Part shown: positions 1 through 14,079 of the stretch, piece after piece
Numbering within the stretch: position 1 is the stretch's first letter
Layout: every line of letters starts with the position of its first letter
Assembly: GCF_036320965.1 (NCBI RefSeq)
Contig: NC_092228.1
Location: 15,934,307 to 15,998,306 of the forward strand
From: Panulirus ornatus
Taxonomy: Eukaryota > Arthropoda > Malacostraca > Decapoda > Palinuridae
Direction of reading: 5' to 3'
Length of the DNA stretch: 64,000 nt
Program-made: the position numbers and the translations under genes
The notes under the pieces: model-generated
The model's database searches: none
Told to the model about the DNA's origin: nothing
What the model saw: only the letters and a program-made list of their open reading frames with translations

Positions 1-2790
1 TAGGAGAGATGGCCAGAGAGCGTTATTGGATTACGTGTTAATTGACAGGCGCGCGAAAGAGAGACTTTTGGATGTTAATGTGCTGAGAGGTGCAACTGGA
101 GGTATGTCTGATCATTATCTTGTGGAGGCTAAGGTGAAGATTTGTATGGGTTTTCAGAAAAGAAGAGTGAATGTTGGGGTGAACAAGGTGGTGAGAGTAA
201 GTGAGCTTGGGAAGGAGACTTGTGTGAGGAAGTACCAGGAGAGACTGAGTACAGAATGGAAAAAGGTGAGAACAATGGAAGTAAGGGGAGTGGGGGAGGA
301 ATGGGATGTACTTAGGGAATCAGTGATGGATTGCACAAATGATGCTTGTGGCATGAGAAGAGTGGGAGGTGGGTTGATTAGAAAGGGTAGTGAGTGGTGG
401 GATGAAGAAGTAAGATTATTAGTGAAAGAGACGAAAGAGGAATTTGGACGATTTTTGCAGGGAAAAAATGCAATTGAGTGGGAGATGTATAAAAGAAAGA
501 GAGAGGAGGTCAAGAGAAAGGTGCAAGAGGTGAAAAAGAGGGCAAATGAGAGTTGGGGTGAGAGAGTATCGTTAAATTTTAGGGAGAATAAAAAGATGTT
601 CTGGAAGGAGGTAAATAAAGTGCGTAAGACAAGAGAGCAAATGGGAACTTCAGTGAAGGGCGCAAATGGGGAGGTGATAACAAGTAGTGGTGATGTGAGA
701 AGGAGATGGAGTGAGTATTTTGAAGGTTTGTTGAATGTGTTTGATGATAGAGTGGCAGATATAGGGTGTTTTGGTCGAGGTGGTGTGCAAAGTGAGAGGG
801 TTAGGGAAAATGATTTGGTAAACAGAGAAGAGGTAGTAAAAGCTTTGCGGAAGATGAAAGCTGGCAAGACAGCAGGTTTGGATGGTATTGCAGTGGAATT
901 TATCAAAAAAGGGGGTGACTGTATTGTTGACTGGTTGGTAAGGTTATTCAATGTATGTATGACTCATGGTGAGGTGCCTGAGGATTGGCGGAATGCGTGC
1001 ATAGTGCCATTGTACAAAGGCAAAGGGGATAAGAGTGAGTGCTCAAATTACAGAGGTATAAGTTTGTTGAGTATTCCTGGTAAATTATATGGGAGGGTAT
1101 TGATTGAGAGGGTGAAGGCATGTACAGAGCATCATATTGGGGAAGAGCAGTGTGGTTCAGAAGTGGTAGAGAATGTGTGGATCAGGTGTTTGCTTTGAAG
1201 AATGTATGTGAGAAATACTTAGAAAAGCAAATGGATTTGTATGTAGCATTTAGGGATCTGGAGAAGGCATATGATAGAGTTGATAGAGATGCTCTGTGGA
1301 AGGTATTAAGAATATATGGTGTGGGAGGCAAGTTGTTAGAAGCAGTGAAAAGTTTTTATCGAGGATGTAAGGCATGTGTACGTGTAGGAAGAGAGGAAAG
1401 TGATTGGTTCTCAGTGAATGTAGGTTTGTGGCAGGGGTGTGTGATGTCTCCATGGTTGTTTAATTTGTTTATGGATGGGGTTGTTAGGGAGGTGAATGCA
1501 AGAGTTTTGGAAAGAGGGGCAAGTATGAAGTCTGTTGTGGATGAGAGAGCTTGGGAAGTGAGTCAGTTGTTGTTCGCTGATGATACAGCGCTGGTGGCTG
1601 ATTCATGTGAGAAACTGCAGAAGCTGGTGACTGAGTTTGGTAAAGTGTGTGAAAGAAGAAAGTTAAGAGGAAATGTGAATAAGAGCAAGGTTATTAGGTA
1701 CAGTAGGGTTGAGGGTCAAGTCAATTGGGAGGTAAGTTTGCATGGAGAAAAACTGGAGGAAGTAAAGTGTTTTAGATATCTGGGAGTGGATCTGGCAGCG
1801 GATGGAACCATGGAAGCAGAAGTGAATCATAGGGTGGGGGAGGGGGCGAAAATCCTGGGAGCCTTGAAGAATGTGTGGAAGTCGAGAACATTATCTCGGA
1901 AAGCAAAAATGGGTATGTTTGAAGGAATAGTGGTTCCAACAATGTTGTATGGTTGCGAGGCGTGGGCTATGGATAGAGTTGTGCACAGGAGGGTGGATGT
2001 GCTGGAAATGAGATGTTTGAGGACAATGTGTGGTGTGAGGTGGTTTGATCGAGTAAGTAATGTAAGGGTAAGAGAGATGTGTGGAAATAAAAAGAATGTG
2101 GTTGAGAAAGCAGAAGAGGGTGTTTTGAAATGGTTTGGGCACATGGAGAGAATGAGTGAGGAAAGATTGACTAAGAGGATATATGTGTCGGAGGTGGAGG
2201 GAACGAGGAGAAGTGGGAGACCAAATTGGAGGTGGAAAGATGGAGTGAAAAAGATTTTGTGTGATTGGGGCCTGAACATGCAGGAGGGTGAAAGGAGGGC
2301 AAGGAATAGAGTGAACTGGATCGATGTGGTATACCGGGGTTGACGTGCTGTCAGTGGATTAAATCAGGGCATGTGAAGCGTCTGGGGTAAACCATGGAAA
2401 GTTGTGTGGGGCCTGGATGTGGAAAGGGAGCTGGGGTTTCGGACATTATTCCATGACAGCTAGAGACTGAGTGTGAACGAATGGGGCCTTTGTTGTCTTT
2501 TCCTAGTGCTACCTCGCACACATGAGGGGGGAGGGGGATGGTATTCCATATGTGGCGAGGTGGCGATGGGAATGAATAAAGGCAGACAGTGCGAATTGTG
2601 TGCATGGGTATATATGTATGTGTCTGTGTGTGTATATATATGTGTACATTGAGATGTAGTATTTTGCGTGTGTGGACGTGTATGTATATACACTGTGTAT
2701 GGGGGTGGGTTGGGCCATTTCTTTCGATCTGTTTCCTTGTGCTACCTCGCAAACGCGGGAGACAGCGACAAAGCAAAATGAATATATACA
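1..2790 (+). mobile_element. RTE-like non-LTR retrotransposon, copy 1 of tandem pair (cut by window start)
   Basis: The reading frame at 26-1198 holds the end of an APE-type endonuclease (GMSDHYLVEAKV has the Ser-Asp-His motif), a linker and the first RT blocks (KAGKTAGLDGIAVEFI, CSNYRGISLLSIPGKLYG). The frame at 1120-2343 continues with the remaining RT: LEKAYDRVDRDALW, QGCVMSPWLFNLFMDGV, catalytic FADD at 1573-1584, then LYGCEAWAMDR and the GRPNWRWKDGV tail. The two frames overlap because one T is missing near 1156 in the codons for QCGF; the copy at 60287-61696 keeps it. A conserved Arg in GLRQGC is Trp here. The 3' UTR runs 2344-2780 and ends in the box GCTACCTCGC near 2740. No RNase H domain is seen. 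This copy cannot make a full protein. The RTE assignment rests on domain order and motif style; a neighbouring LINE clade is possible. Confidence 0.85.
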
Positions 2791-2811
2791 TATATATATT
2801 TTGGTATACAT

Positions 2812-5717
2812 GGGGTGTTCAGTGTTGTAAATGGAAATGGTGAAGAGCTTGTAGATTTATGTGCTGAAAAAGGACTGGTGATTGGGAATACCTGGTTTAA
2901 AAAGCGAGATATAAATAAGTATACGTATGTAAGTAGGAGAGATGGCCAGAGAGCGTTACTGGATTACGTGTTAATTGACAGGCGCGCGAAAGAGAGACTT
3001 TTGGATGTTAATGTGCTGAGAGGTGCAACTGGAGGTATGTCTGATCATTATCTTGTGGAGGCTAAGGTGAAGATTTGTATGGGTTTTCAGAAAAGAAGAG
3101 TGAATGTTGGGGTGAACAAGGTGGTGAGAGTAAGTGAGCTTGGGAAGGAGACTTGTGTGAGGAAGTACCAGGAGAGACTGAGTACAGAATGGAAAAAGGT
3201 GAGAACAATGGAAGTAAGGGGAGTGGGGGAGGAATGGGATGTACTTAGGGAATCAGTGATGGATTGCACAAATGATGCTTGTGGCATGAGAAGAGTGGGA
3301 GGTGGGTTGATTAGAAAGGGTAGTGAGTGGTGGGATGAAGAAGTAAGATTATTAGTGAAAGAGACGAAAGAGGAATTTGGACGATTTTTGCAGGGAAAAA
3401 ATGCAATTGAGTGGGAGATGTATAAAAGAAAGAGAGAGGAGGTCAAGAGAAAGGTGCAAGAGGTGAAAAAGAGGGCAAATGAGAGTTGGGGTGAGAGAGT
3501 ATCGTTAAATTTTAGGGAGAATAAAAAGATGTTCTGGAAGGAGGTAAATAAAGTGCGTAAGACAAGAGAGCAAATGGGAACTTCAGTGAAGGGCGCAAAT
3601 GGGGAGGTGATAACAAGTAGTGGTGATGTGAGAAGGAGATGGAGTGAGTATTTTGAAGGTTTGTTGAATGTGTTTGATGATAGAGTGGCAGATATAGGGT
3701 GTTTTGGTCGAGGTGGTGTGCAAAGTGAGAGGGTTAGGGAAAATGATTTGGTAAACAGAGAAGAGGTAGTAAAAGCTTTGCGGAAGATGAAAGCTGGCAA
3801 GACAGCAGGTTTGGATGGTATTGCAGTGGAATTTATCAAAAAAGGGGGTGACTGTATTGTTGACTGGTTGGTAAGGTTATTCAATGTATGTATGACTCAT
3901 GGTGAGGTGCCTGAGGATTGGCGGAATGCGTGCATAGTGCCATTGTACAAAGGCAAAGGGGATAAGAGTGAGTGCTCAAATTACAGAGGTATAAGTTTGT
4001 TGAGTATTCCTGGTAAATTATATGGGAGGGTATTGATTGAGAGGGTGAAGGCATGTACAGAGCATCATATTGGGGAAGAGCAGTGTGGTTCAGAAGTGGT
4101 AGAGAATGTGTGGATCAGGTGTTTGCTTTGAAGAATGTATGTGAGAAATACTTAGAAAAGCAAATGGATTTGTATGTAGCATTTAGGGATCTGGAGAAGG
4201 CATATGATAGAGTTGATAGAGATGCTCTGTGGAAGGTATTAAGAATATATGGTGTGGGAGGCAAGTTGTTAGAAGCAGTGAAAAGTTTTTATCGAGGATG
4301 TAAGGCATGTGTACGTGTAGGAAGAGAGGAAAGTGATTGGTTCTCAGTGAATGTAGGTTTGTGGCAGGGGTGTGTGATGTCTCCATGGTTGTTTAATTTG
4401 TTTATGGATGGGGTTGTTAGGGAGGTGAATGCAAGAGTTTTGGAAAGAGGGGCAAGTATGAAGTCTGTTGTGGATGAGAGAGCTTGGGAAGTGAGTCAGT
4501 TGTTGTTCGCTGATGATACAGCGCTGGTGGCTGATTCATGTGAGAAACTGCAGAAGCTGGTGACTGAGTTTGGTAAAGTGTGTGAAAGAAGAAAGTTAAG
4601 AGGAAATGTGAATAAGAGCAAGGTTATTAGGTACAGTAGGGTTGAGGGTCAAGTCAATTGGGAGGTAAGTTTGAATGGATAAAAACTGGAGGAAGTAAAG
4701 TGTTTTAGATATCTATGAGTGGATCTGGCAGCGGATGGAACCATGGAAGCGAAGTGAATCATAGGGTAGGGGAGGGGACGAAAATCCTGGTAGCCTTGAA
4801 GAATGTGTGAAAGTCGAGAACATTATCTCGGAAAGCAAAAATGGGTATGTTTGAAGGAATAGTGGTTCCAACAATGTTGTATGGTTGCGAGGCGTGGGCT
4901 ATGGATAGAGTTGTGCACAGGAGGGTGGATGTGCTGGAAATGAGATGTTTGAGGACAATGTGTGGTGTGAGGTGGTTTGATCGAGTAAGTAATGTAAGGG
5001 TAAGAGAGATGTGTGGAAATAAAAAGAATGTGGTTGAGAAAGCAGAAGAGGGTGTTTTGAAATGGTTTGGGCACATGGAGAGAATGAGTGAGGAAAGATT
5101 GACTAAGAGGATATATGTGTCGGAGGTGGAGGGAACGAGGAGAAGTGGGAGACCAAATTGGAGGTGGAAAGATGGAGTGAAAAAGATTTTGTGTGATTGG
5201 GGCCTGAACATGCAGGAGGGTGAAAGGAGGGCAAGGAATAGAGTGAACTGGATCGATGTGGTATACCGGGGTTGACGTGCTGTCAGTGGATTAAATCAGG
5301 GCATGTGAAGCGTCTGGGGTAAACCATGGAAAGTTGTGTGGGGCCTGGATGTGGAAAGGGAGCTGGGGTTTCGGACATTATTCCATGACAGCTAGAGACT
5401 GAGTGTGAACGAATGGGGCCTTTGTTGTCTTTTCCTAGTGCTACCTCGCACACATGAGGGGGGAGGGGGATGGTATTCCATATGTGGCGAGGTGGCGATG
5501 GGAATGAATAAAGGCAGACAGTGCGAATTGTGTGCATGGGTATATATGTATGTGTCTGTGTGTGTATATATATGTGTACATTGAGATGTATAGGTATGTA
5601 TATTTGCGTGTGTGGACGTGTATGTATATACACTGTGTATGGGGGTGGGTTGGGCCATTTCTTTCATCTGTTTCCTTGTGCTACCTCGCAAACGCGGGAG
5701 ACAGCGACAAAGCAAAA
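2812..5717 (+). mobile_element. RTE-like non-LTR retrotransposon, copy 2 of tandem pair
   Basis: Copy 2 begins inside the endonuclease domain (NGNGEELVDLCAEKG, then TWFKKRDINKYTYVSRR) and repeats copy 1 at an offset of 2,933 bp. It shares the missing T in the QCGF codons and the Arg-to-Trp change in GLRQGC. Its frames are 2815-4131, 4053-4682 and 4841-5275. The middle frame stops at 4679-4681 (TGGATAAAA), and there are further damaging changes up to about 4810, including a one-base deletion near 4752 that moves the offset to 2,932. Catalytic FADD is at 4506-4517. The 3' UTR ends at the GCTACCTCGC box and passes straight into (AAT)n and (TA)n. It is a dead copy. Confidence 0.85.

Positions 5718-6310
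<593 letters not shown>

Positions 6311-6379
<69 letters not shown>
6311..6379. repeat. (TA)n microsatellite, ~69 bp
   Basis: Uninterrupted alternating TA. Confidence 0.97.
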
Positions 6380-6382
<3 letters not shown>

Positions 6383-7953
6383 CACATTCGCAATTTTATA
6401 GCTTAAAATTCAATTAAAGTAACCCAGCTCAGGGAAGTGGGGACTAATCTAATTCGGGCCCGCGTCACAAAGGACTAGCACAAGAAGAAAAATGACGTCC
6501 CTTTTTTTTCCCGTCTCCTTTCATCCCGTCCCAAACCTGTGCGTCGGCGGACTTCGGGTTTACAGACGATCGCCGCGCCCCCAGCGGCAAGCGCCGCCCC
6601 CCGAGTGAACCAACCCGCCACCGAGCGAACTCTTCAGCACTACCAATACTACCTTAACCCGGAGGACACACAATACAAGAAAAATTGTTCCTTTTATTTT
6701 TTTTTCTCCTTCCTCGGTGGGGGATTATTAGAATACATAAACAGTAAAAGGGGCCTACAAGAGAGGGCGCGAAAGAAGATGAGAGATTCAGATCAGAGGG
6801 TTGATTTCATCATTCACGCATGACATCACTATATCAATGTTCTCAGATGGCTCTTTTTTTTTTTAAAGTATTATTAAAATGTCCTTATAAATGTATGAGT
6901 GTATACACGACAACAAAAACAAAGGTAAATGACAATCGTGGGGACAATATCTTAATGCAGTGCACGTCCCTGACTCGTATACTACCCAAGTCCTTTGCAT
7001 TAGTAAACTTTAAGCCACCACCCCGCAACTGTATTTTTTTTTCTAAATGAAATTTGCAGCTGTGAAGTTATCCTGCTCTTGTAATGATCTCTATATACCA
7101 CCGTGGTGCAGACATGACAAACAAGAGGACAGGTCGAAATCACTTCACCGATCACGCTTCACTTTAAATACAAACAGCTTGAATTCTGCAGAATAATTCA
7201 AATCAACCAAATATAATGAATTTTTTTTTCCGACATTTTTATTCTCTTGTCACAGTGCTGATGCTGCATCAATAAAACCACCAGTAAGGTATTCATAAGT
7301 GCTCATACAACTTTCTTAAGTTCCATAAATATGGTACTTCGTCTAAAAATTCTAAAAGGCTCTAACAACTTGCTTTGTGAAGATAGTTTCACAGTTATAA
7401 GTAATCCACGGACTTAAATACAGCAAAAAGGCCAGTCTCCATTAAATTTTCAATATCTCCGGTGGTAAATGTACACTACTGAATACACTTCTTCTTAAAA
7501 ACAGGAATCTTAAATTTCTTGCAGATCTGCAATGTCAAAAGCCACTACTAAAACCTACGTCATTGCGTAGAATAATATTCAGAACTAACGGCTTAAATCA
7601 AAGTCTAAATGGTTCCACTTCACTGCTTCACGTCAGCTTTGATATGAAGATGGACGGAAAAAAAACCCAAATCATTATAAAAATGTCCTTCAGAAATGAA
7701 CAACCACGAAGACTACAATTTATGGCCTTAAATAATGGTTCTCCCTGGCAATGAGGGGGGAGGGTTTAATCTCTAAGACTCTATGGTGAAAACAATGCCG
7801 ATTTCACTACATCTCAATTGTGACAACAAGGACATTTTACATTAGAGCTATACAAATAACTCACTGTAAATATAATGCTCGAACCATTAACATATTGTAA
7901 GAATATCAAATCTGATGGCAAAGAACAACGCTCTCACGCAAGCGATAAGCAAT

Positions 7954-7955
<2 letters not shown>
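6380..7955. other. Unique AT-rich stretch, no gene seen
   Basis: A short GC-rich patch at about 6430-6620 interrupts AT-rich sequence. Only short open frames exist, without recognisable protein similarity. Confidence 0.6.

Positions 7956-7985
<30 letters not shown>
7956..7985. repeat. (CA)n microsatellite, 30 bp
   Basis: Fifteen uninterrupted CA units. Confidence 0.95.
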
Positions 7986-7989
<4 letters not shown>

Positions 7990-9988
7990 TCTGGAGTGTT
8001 CTAAGTCCTCAAAACAACTTGAAAGCTGGAGTGAGTGGAGACAAATTAGCGATAAATCAATACGGACAGGACCCTTACCAGTTTAAATGGGAACGGCCAT
8101 CAGTGGACGGCACCATGATTGGTCCAGACAACTATGTCCTGACCAATGAACACTGCCGCCGCGTATTTATTTTAACCCGCTCCATTCCCTTAAGAGTTCA
8201 TTTCCTTACGAATTATGTCTCAATTAAAACAAATCAACCAAACGTTTCCTCTAAAAAAAAGAAAAAAGTAAGAACTCTATATAGTGCCTAAAACATTTCA
8301 TCAGATAAAAACTTTGTAGAATCACGCAATCAGCGCAGGATTCAGCGTGGCAGCCATTACGAGGCTATACCCATGTTAATTCCTCCCGGCCCCGTGCCTC
8401 CCCCAGCTTCTTGTGAGCTAATCTTGGTCGCTGCCCGTCATATGCTAATCATAACATGGGCAATAAAATGAAAAATGGTTCCTGTAGCGATGTCGGAGTC
8501 TCCTTTTAGTGCGTCTTTACGCGTTTATATCTGCTCTTGCACCGGCCGCAGCCTAGTATGATCTGCTCCCGCCTGGCGAGCTCAGAAATGAATGCTGTTG
8601 TGCATCATGTTAGTTGCTTTCCACTTGCAAGAACTAACAAATATATCTATTTTATCATCTCCTAAATTCTGGCATTCAAAAACGATACCAACCTTGGTTT
8701 ATATTTTGATTAATGTGCACTACAAGCACTTGCTGGAGACAGGGCGGTGTCATCTGTCTTAAGAATCCCATTTCCGCTATGCTAAACCGAGTATTCACAA
8801 AACTGGGGCTTTCGCACAGAGTTTATTGTATGGCATCCATAAAATAAATCTTTCCAGTTTTTGTTCAGAAAGCCACGTAGGTGTCACTTGGTTGGGAGGG
8901 GAAGACACGTGCAAGGTAGCCGCAAGTTATACAGTGGCTGGGGTTGGCTGGTTGCAGAATGAGTGGGTAGGCGAGGTGTTAATTTACTGGTTAGCTACCT
9001 TAACGGTTGGCTGACTGGCTATTTAAATGGCAACCTGCACACCTTCACATACACACTGTATATTATCCGCCGCTTCGTTAACAAGAGACAAGTGCGTTGC
9101 CTTATTTTCCCACCAAGAGATCATTAATTTGAAAAAAAAGTGCCATACCTATTTTTGGCGTATTACAAGAGTATTATCAGTTACTCCTTATTCACAACTC
9201 TACTGTTAAATAACGTGTGCAGGAATAATTCCTGTATTATAATTATGCACGTTCATGCAACTACGTGCTCCAAAATCTAATGAATCACCTCTACACAGCG
9301 TAACTATGGTGTACTATACTTTTATCATGAGTTGTACCTAAACTGCGCGAAAAAGGATATGTCTCCACAGACAGCCACGGGGGGTCTTGTTTTGCATACA
9401 CTAAGTGTCGTGGCAGGACTTAAAAAATTACTTGCCCAACGAAACTCTATTCTTACCACAGAACATCCTACAAACTCGGTTGTGCAGCAGTTGTATAAAG
9501 ATAATAGAGTATATTACTACCTTCGTGATGCACACTGGTGATGTACAGTAGTGTCCCGATGTAAAGGACTGTGGTACCGGGTGTTACACAAAATATGAGG
9601 TGCAAGAAGAGATACAGAAGTTAAATATAAACTCAAACCTTTAGCTCTTCCATTAAAACTCCAAGACGATCTTGCAACAAAACGTGGAAACTCCCGATCA
9701 TTCACAACATATATGCGCGAAGAAATAAAAAAAGAAATCAGGAAAAGAAATGATAATAATGTAGATGGAGCAATAATACGTCCCGCGCTCCGCTACGTTC
9801 TCTCTGGAAGTCACATTAGAGACATTATTATCCTTGCCTATTATAATAAAGCAATATAATATTTCACCCGTAAGAACAGTTTCCGTTCGGTCGTTCGCGT
9901 CGGATCGTTTCGTTCAGCGCCGCGGTAGCGCGGCTCCACCCGTCCGCCTCTCAACGAGTTACACCATCGATTTCTGATCTTCCCTTTA

Positions 9989-9990
<2 letters not shown>
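7986..9990. other. Unique sequence, no gene seen; possible non-coding element inside
   Basis: No recognisable coding or RNA gene. The part at 8330-8620 has balanced composition and no simple repeats (see findings). About 9890-9960 is CpG-rich. Confidence 0.55.

Positions 9991-9991
<1 letters not shown>

Positions 9992-10022
<31 letters not shown>
9992..10022. repeat. (GT)n microsatellite, ~31 bp
   Basis: Uninterrupted GT, followed by a G-rich run. Confidence 0.95.
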
Positions 10023-10024
<2 letters not shown>

Positions 10025-13000
10025 GAGGAGGGATGGGAGGGGGGTCAATGTTAGGCACTTCGAACCTTATCATTCACTTTTAACTTACTATAAAAACACA
10101 TTGCCGGTAAGCAGACCTGTGACAGACTCAGCAGCTGGGGGGGGGAACTCGGAGCCAAATACTAGCCGACGTCAGGCTATGGCTGGCTGGACCTCCTCCT
10201 CAATAACGGAAAAGAATAGTACGTCAGATTGCCTTCATTATCTGCGGGACGTAAGCTGTAATGAGTCAACCGCCGGGCTGCACATCCAATGTACCCCCCA
10301 CCACCTCTGCCTTCTTCGCAAAACCATCACCCCAAAACCTCACCGAGCCTCCCCGCTCCCTCCAACACCGCCGACGCAATACAAGATGCCGTCTTCACGC
10401 GACACTCGCCCGGCCAAGTGCACACATATCCCTCCAACTCCACAACGCACTAACCTGGCGCCACTTCGATCTGGCCACACACCCACAGCGAACTCGGTGA
10501 AAACTGAGGCACTCGGAACATCTCGAGCAACCAGATCTGACCATCATTACACATGAGTACATGAGTGTATCCTACTCATCCTTTCCGGGAATATTTACGC
10601 GAGTGACTGCGTTATAGAGAACCTGCCCCAAGTACGGACGGCGGAGTACCGAGCGAAGAGGCCCCCACGAAGTTCTCTGGGACGGGAACGAAACCTTCAG
10701 AATCCTTCATTACCCGGACGATAAGGGCACAAAAACTATACAAAGGACGAGTCAGAATCGGGAGGAAACTGGATCCTAATCTTAAACGGAAAATGTTACT
10801 CTCTCTCGTTGGCCAAATTTTCATAAACAATTCCATTTATCATTTATCTAAAATATCCAATATTGTCCTCGTTATTGGAATTCCATTAAAACCTGAACAG
10901 ATCACGCGCAAAATATTCCGTCGCGTTGAATGTGTTTTTTGTAAACAATTTTGTTATGCGGAAAAAATCTCGAAACAACAAATTTTATTGCAATTCCGTG
11001 AAATAAACAATCTAAAAATGGGATGACAAACGTGAGGCCTCATTGTAAGCTTTACGTTTAGGGGTTTAATCAATACTTCAATATACCGGTAGTCTATAAA
11101 TTCACTGCTGTCATCGAACGCGCAATAATGATGCCATTTTCTCTCATAATCGCCAATAGACACAGATTATTTACCCAAACAATACAAACTCCATTTTCCA
11201 TACTTAAATGCGATTCCCTACTACCATCACTCATCACCGATAGCGCGACAAAGAACGGCCAACCAGCATTTAATTAACTTCGATGCCAAGCTAACGAAAG
11301 CGCGAAATGAACCCGACTGTACAAGGATTTCCCGAGGCCACAGTACTAGCAAGATACAGATCCCTAAACGCCATTAAAAACCTGGTCGAGCACCTCTCAC
11401 CGAGCGGAGAATGACGGTGGATACTGCAGTGCCTTTTACTACATCCAGACACAACACCAACACCAACGCGCGATGCCACCTAGACAAGTTACTACAACGA
11501 GAAAGGCTGCTTAAAATTTCTTTTATTATGTGGTGTAGTTACGGGACTGTGTTTCCTTCCACACCGATGAACATGAGGTTGGGTGTGCGCAAGGCCTTGT
11601 TGGATCGCAACCGTAGGCTTGTTCAGCGGCTTAATTCATAGCATGATCAAAATCCTCAGAAGGTTGGTTCTCATCCTGACCAAGATCTGACCATGTAGAT
11701 GGCCTGCAACTGGCGTAGGGTCTGGTTTACGTCTTGGCGTAGATTACCGGCTTACGGAACCACAGGACACACCTCGCTGAAGGTAGAAAGTCCGTTCCGT
11801 TAGGTCAATGAATACTTAAGCGCTAGTGTCCCTGTTATACCTCAACGCTTTTTCACCCTTCTTATACTTGGTTCAAATGCTACACGCTCTGCACCATTTC
11901 TGTGACTTGTTTACCACTACCTGGGAAGTCGGACGCACACTGGTCATGCCCATCTCTCTTAAGATACAAGGGCACATTACCACAGCTACTGGGCAATCAG
12001 AAGGGATTCCAGTTTCCACAATGTGTTTCCACCGGAAATCACCTTACTGGCCAGTATTTCCGTCGTGTTCCTGGAAGATGTTTATCTAGGGAGTCTCAAA
12101 TTAATGGCTACATTTCCTATGTTTTCGTTAGAAACCTGGTTCCTCTACAAGACTAAAGAAACTACGGCCATCAACCTCTGATCCGTAAACTACACAGAAT
12201 ATATTTAGTCTAAAAAAATATCTAAAAAACTATCAATTACTCTCATAAAATCTACAAATCTTATTAACACTGATAACGAATCCACGATAGAATACCACTT
12301 TAAACAACCTCTAAACTACGAAACTCGCCTGAAACTTTCAGAGAGAGAGAGAGAGTGAGAGTATCTGAGCATAACTGTACTACTAGCTCGCTCGCTCGCT
12401 CGCTCTGCCTCTCGCCTACCGCACTCTGGCCACGGCTTCAGTGCAAACTCTTCTCATTTCAATAATACAGAACTTACAAATGGTTACATGAGAGCCACTA
12501 TGGTTCACCACAAGCAAAAATAGGATTTAACGTATTCAAAAAGTAACTGTGAACCAGCAAAGACACTGGCTCGGTAATATTCTTGACATTCACCTACACT
12601 TGCTTCGCTGCTTCGGACGCTTCCGAAATAAGGGCGGCGAGGGGGGGGGGAGCGGGGCCGGGGATGGGGAGGGGGGTGCACCGGGGTCGCTTGTTCATCC
12701 AATCGGGACGACGTTATTACACAAAATAGATCACATTTCTTCCCAGATCCCAATTCCATTTCATTTTTAATACCAAGAGGAGATCAAAGGGAAATATGAT
12801 GCATCTGTATGATGAAATATTTACTTTCCCTGAACACTCTGTTGTTGTTGGCTGCTCCGGGGAGGCAATAGTGGCACACTTTGTCTCCGAATTAAGTTTG
12901 TTGACGGTAGTAATATGCCACGTCTACACTACAACACGGGTAGTGGTTCATCCTCGTGTTCTCTGCCGTGTACAAACCCCCGGCATCCATTCTCTCAGCC

Positions 13001-13866
13001 AGTAGTCGTCTTCATACACCTATGACGGCCGGCTACGTCACAGATTCTCATATACATACTGGGTACATATATGCTTTAATACATAATACGTACATCCTCC
13101 GGTAAATCATCCTTATTCTTTTTCGTTTTATTCATATAAATTCATTTTCGTTCGTTTAATTCACATCGTGACTGTAAATCATAAAGCCTAGTGACTTGAA
13201 ATGTACGGCGGAGGTGCAACACCCCCAGCGGGAGAGGCGAGCCGCCCCTCCCTTGCCTCCCCTCCCTCTACCCACCCGCGCCGATACCCTCCTCCTCCGA
13301 CAGCAGAGCCTTCAAGGTGGTCGGTCTCCCTGGCAGTGAAGCATCAGCGCACGTCAATACCGGGACACGGCCATCTTCCAATACTGTACCAGAAACTTAC
13401 ACGTTACACCTCACACAACATGAGGGCGACGTGTCCCTCATACCGGCGGCAGCACGATGTGGGGCCCTCCCACTCCCCCCACCATCTCCAGCCGCGGAAC
13501 ACACACACACACACACCCACCCTTCCTCACTCTCTCTCTCTCTCTTCTCTATCCTCACCCTCTACTCCACTGGGTTTCGCTGGGATCCTCTCCACGTGGC
13601 TTTGTCTTCAAGGATGGAGGGGGGAAAAAATGAGAACATATGGAAGCTTAACTTCAAATCTTGGAGTTCTGCTTCCTCCCCTTCTGGCTTCTCCAAAACC
13701 ACGACCCGCACGCCATTCTTCTTCTTCCTTACCTACAGCTAACTCGTCCCGACAATGTAATCCAGTATTTCTTTACCACTACACCAACCGATGTCACTCA
13801 AACGTAGATTTAGAGGCAAGCGAGAGAGCAGAAGTAAACCACACTTAAAATGTAAATCGATCATCG

Positions 13867-13870
<4 letters not shown>
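10023..13870. other. Unique stretch, no gene recognised
   Basis: Open frames up to about 215 codons (13201-13848) are proline-, serine- and histidine-rich low-complexity translations of C-rich DNA. I see no domain or splice-bounded exon. Short simple repeats include GCTC units at about 12385-12405 and CT units at about 13528-13548. Confidence 0.5.

Positions 13871-13913
<43 letters not shown>
13871..13913. repeat. (GT)n microsatellite, 43 bp
   Basis: Uninterrupted. It lies 166 bp from a (CA)n tract, its reverse complement. Confidence 0.96.
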
Positions 13914-13915
<2 letters not shown>

Positions 13916-14077
13916 CTCCACTCTTATGTGTACGAAATCCCCTGCATATGTCTGCCTTCTCTCACACCACGACAGAGTCGACACACACAAACGTGGAACT
14001 TAGTCTTGTGTATCTACCAATACTATCATCTATACTTTCGACCATTTTCTTTTCTCTCCCTATATTACATCAAGGCC

Positions 14078-14079
<2 letters not shown>

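Noticed and set aside
154..3884. 265-codon minus-strand frames opposite the LINE (154-951 and 3087-3884)
   Set aside because: Shadows of the LINE coding frame; the sense strand carries the RT motifs.
13201..13848. 215-codon plus-strand frame
   Set aside because: Pro/Ser/His-rich translation of C-rich DNA with CA and CT runs; no domain or conserved motif.
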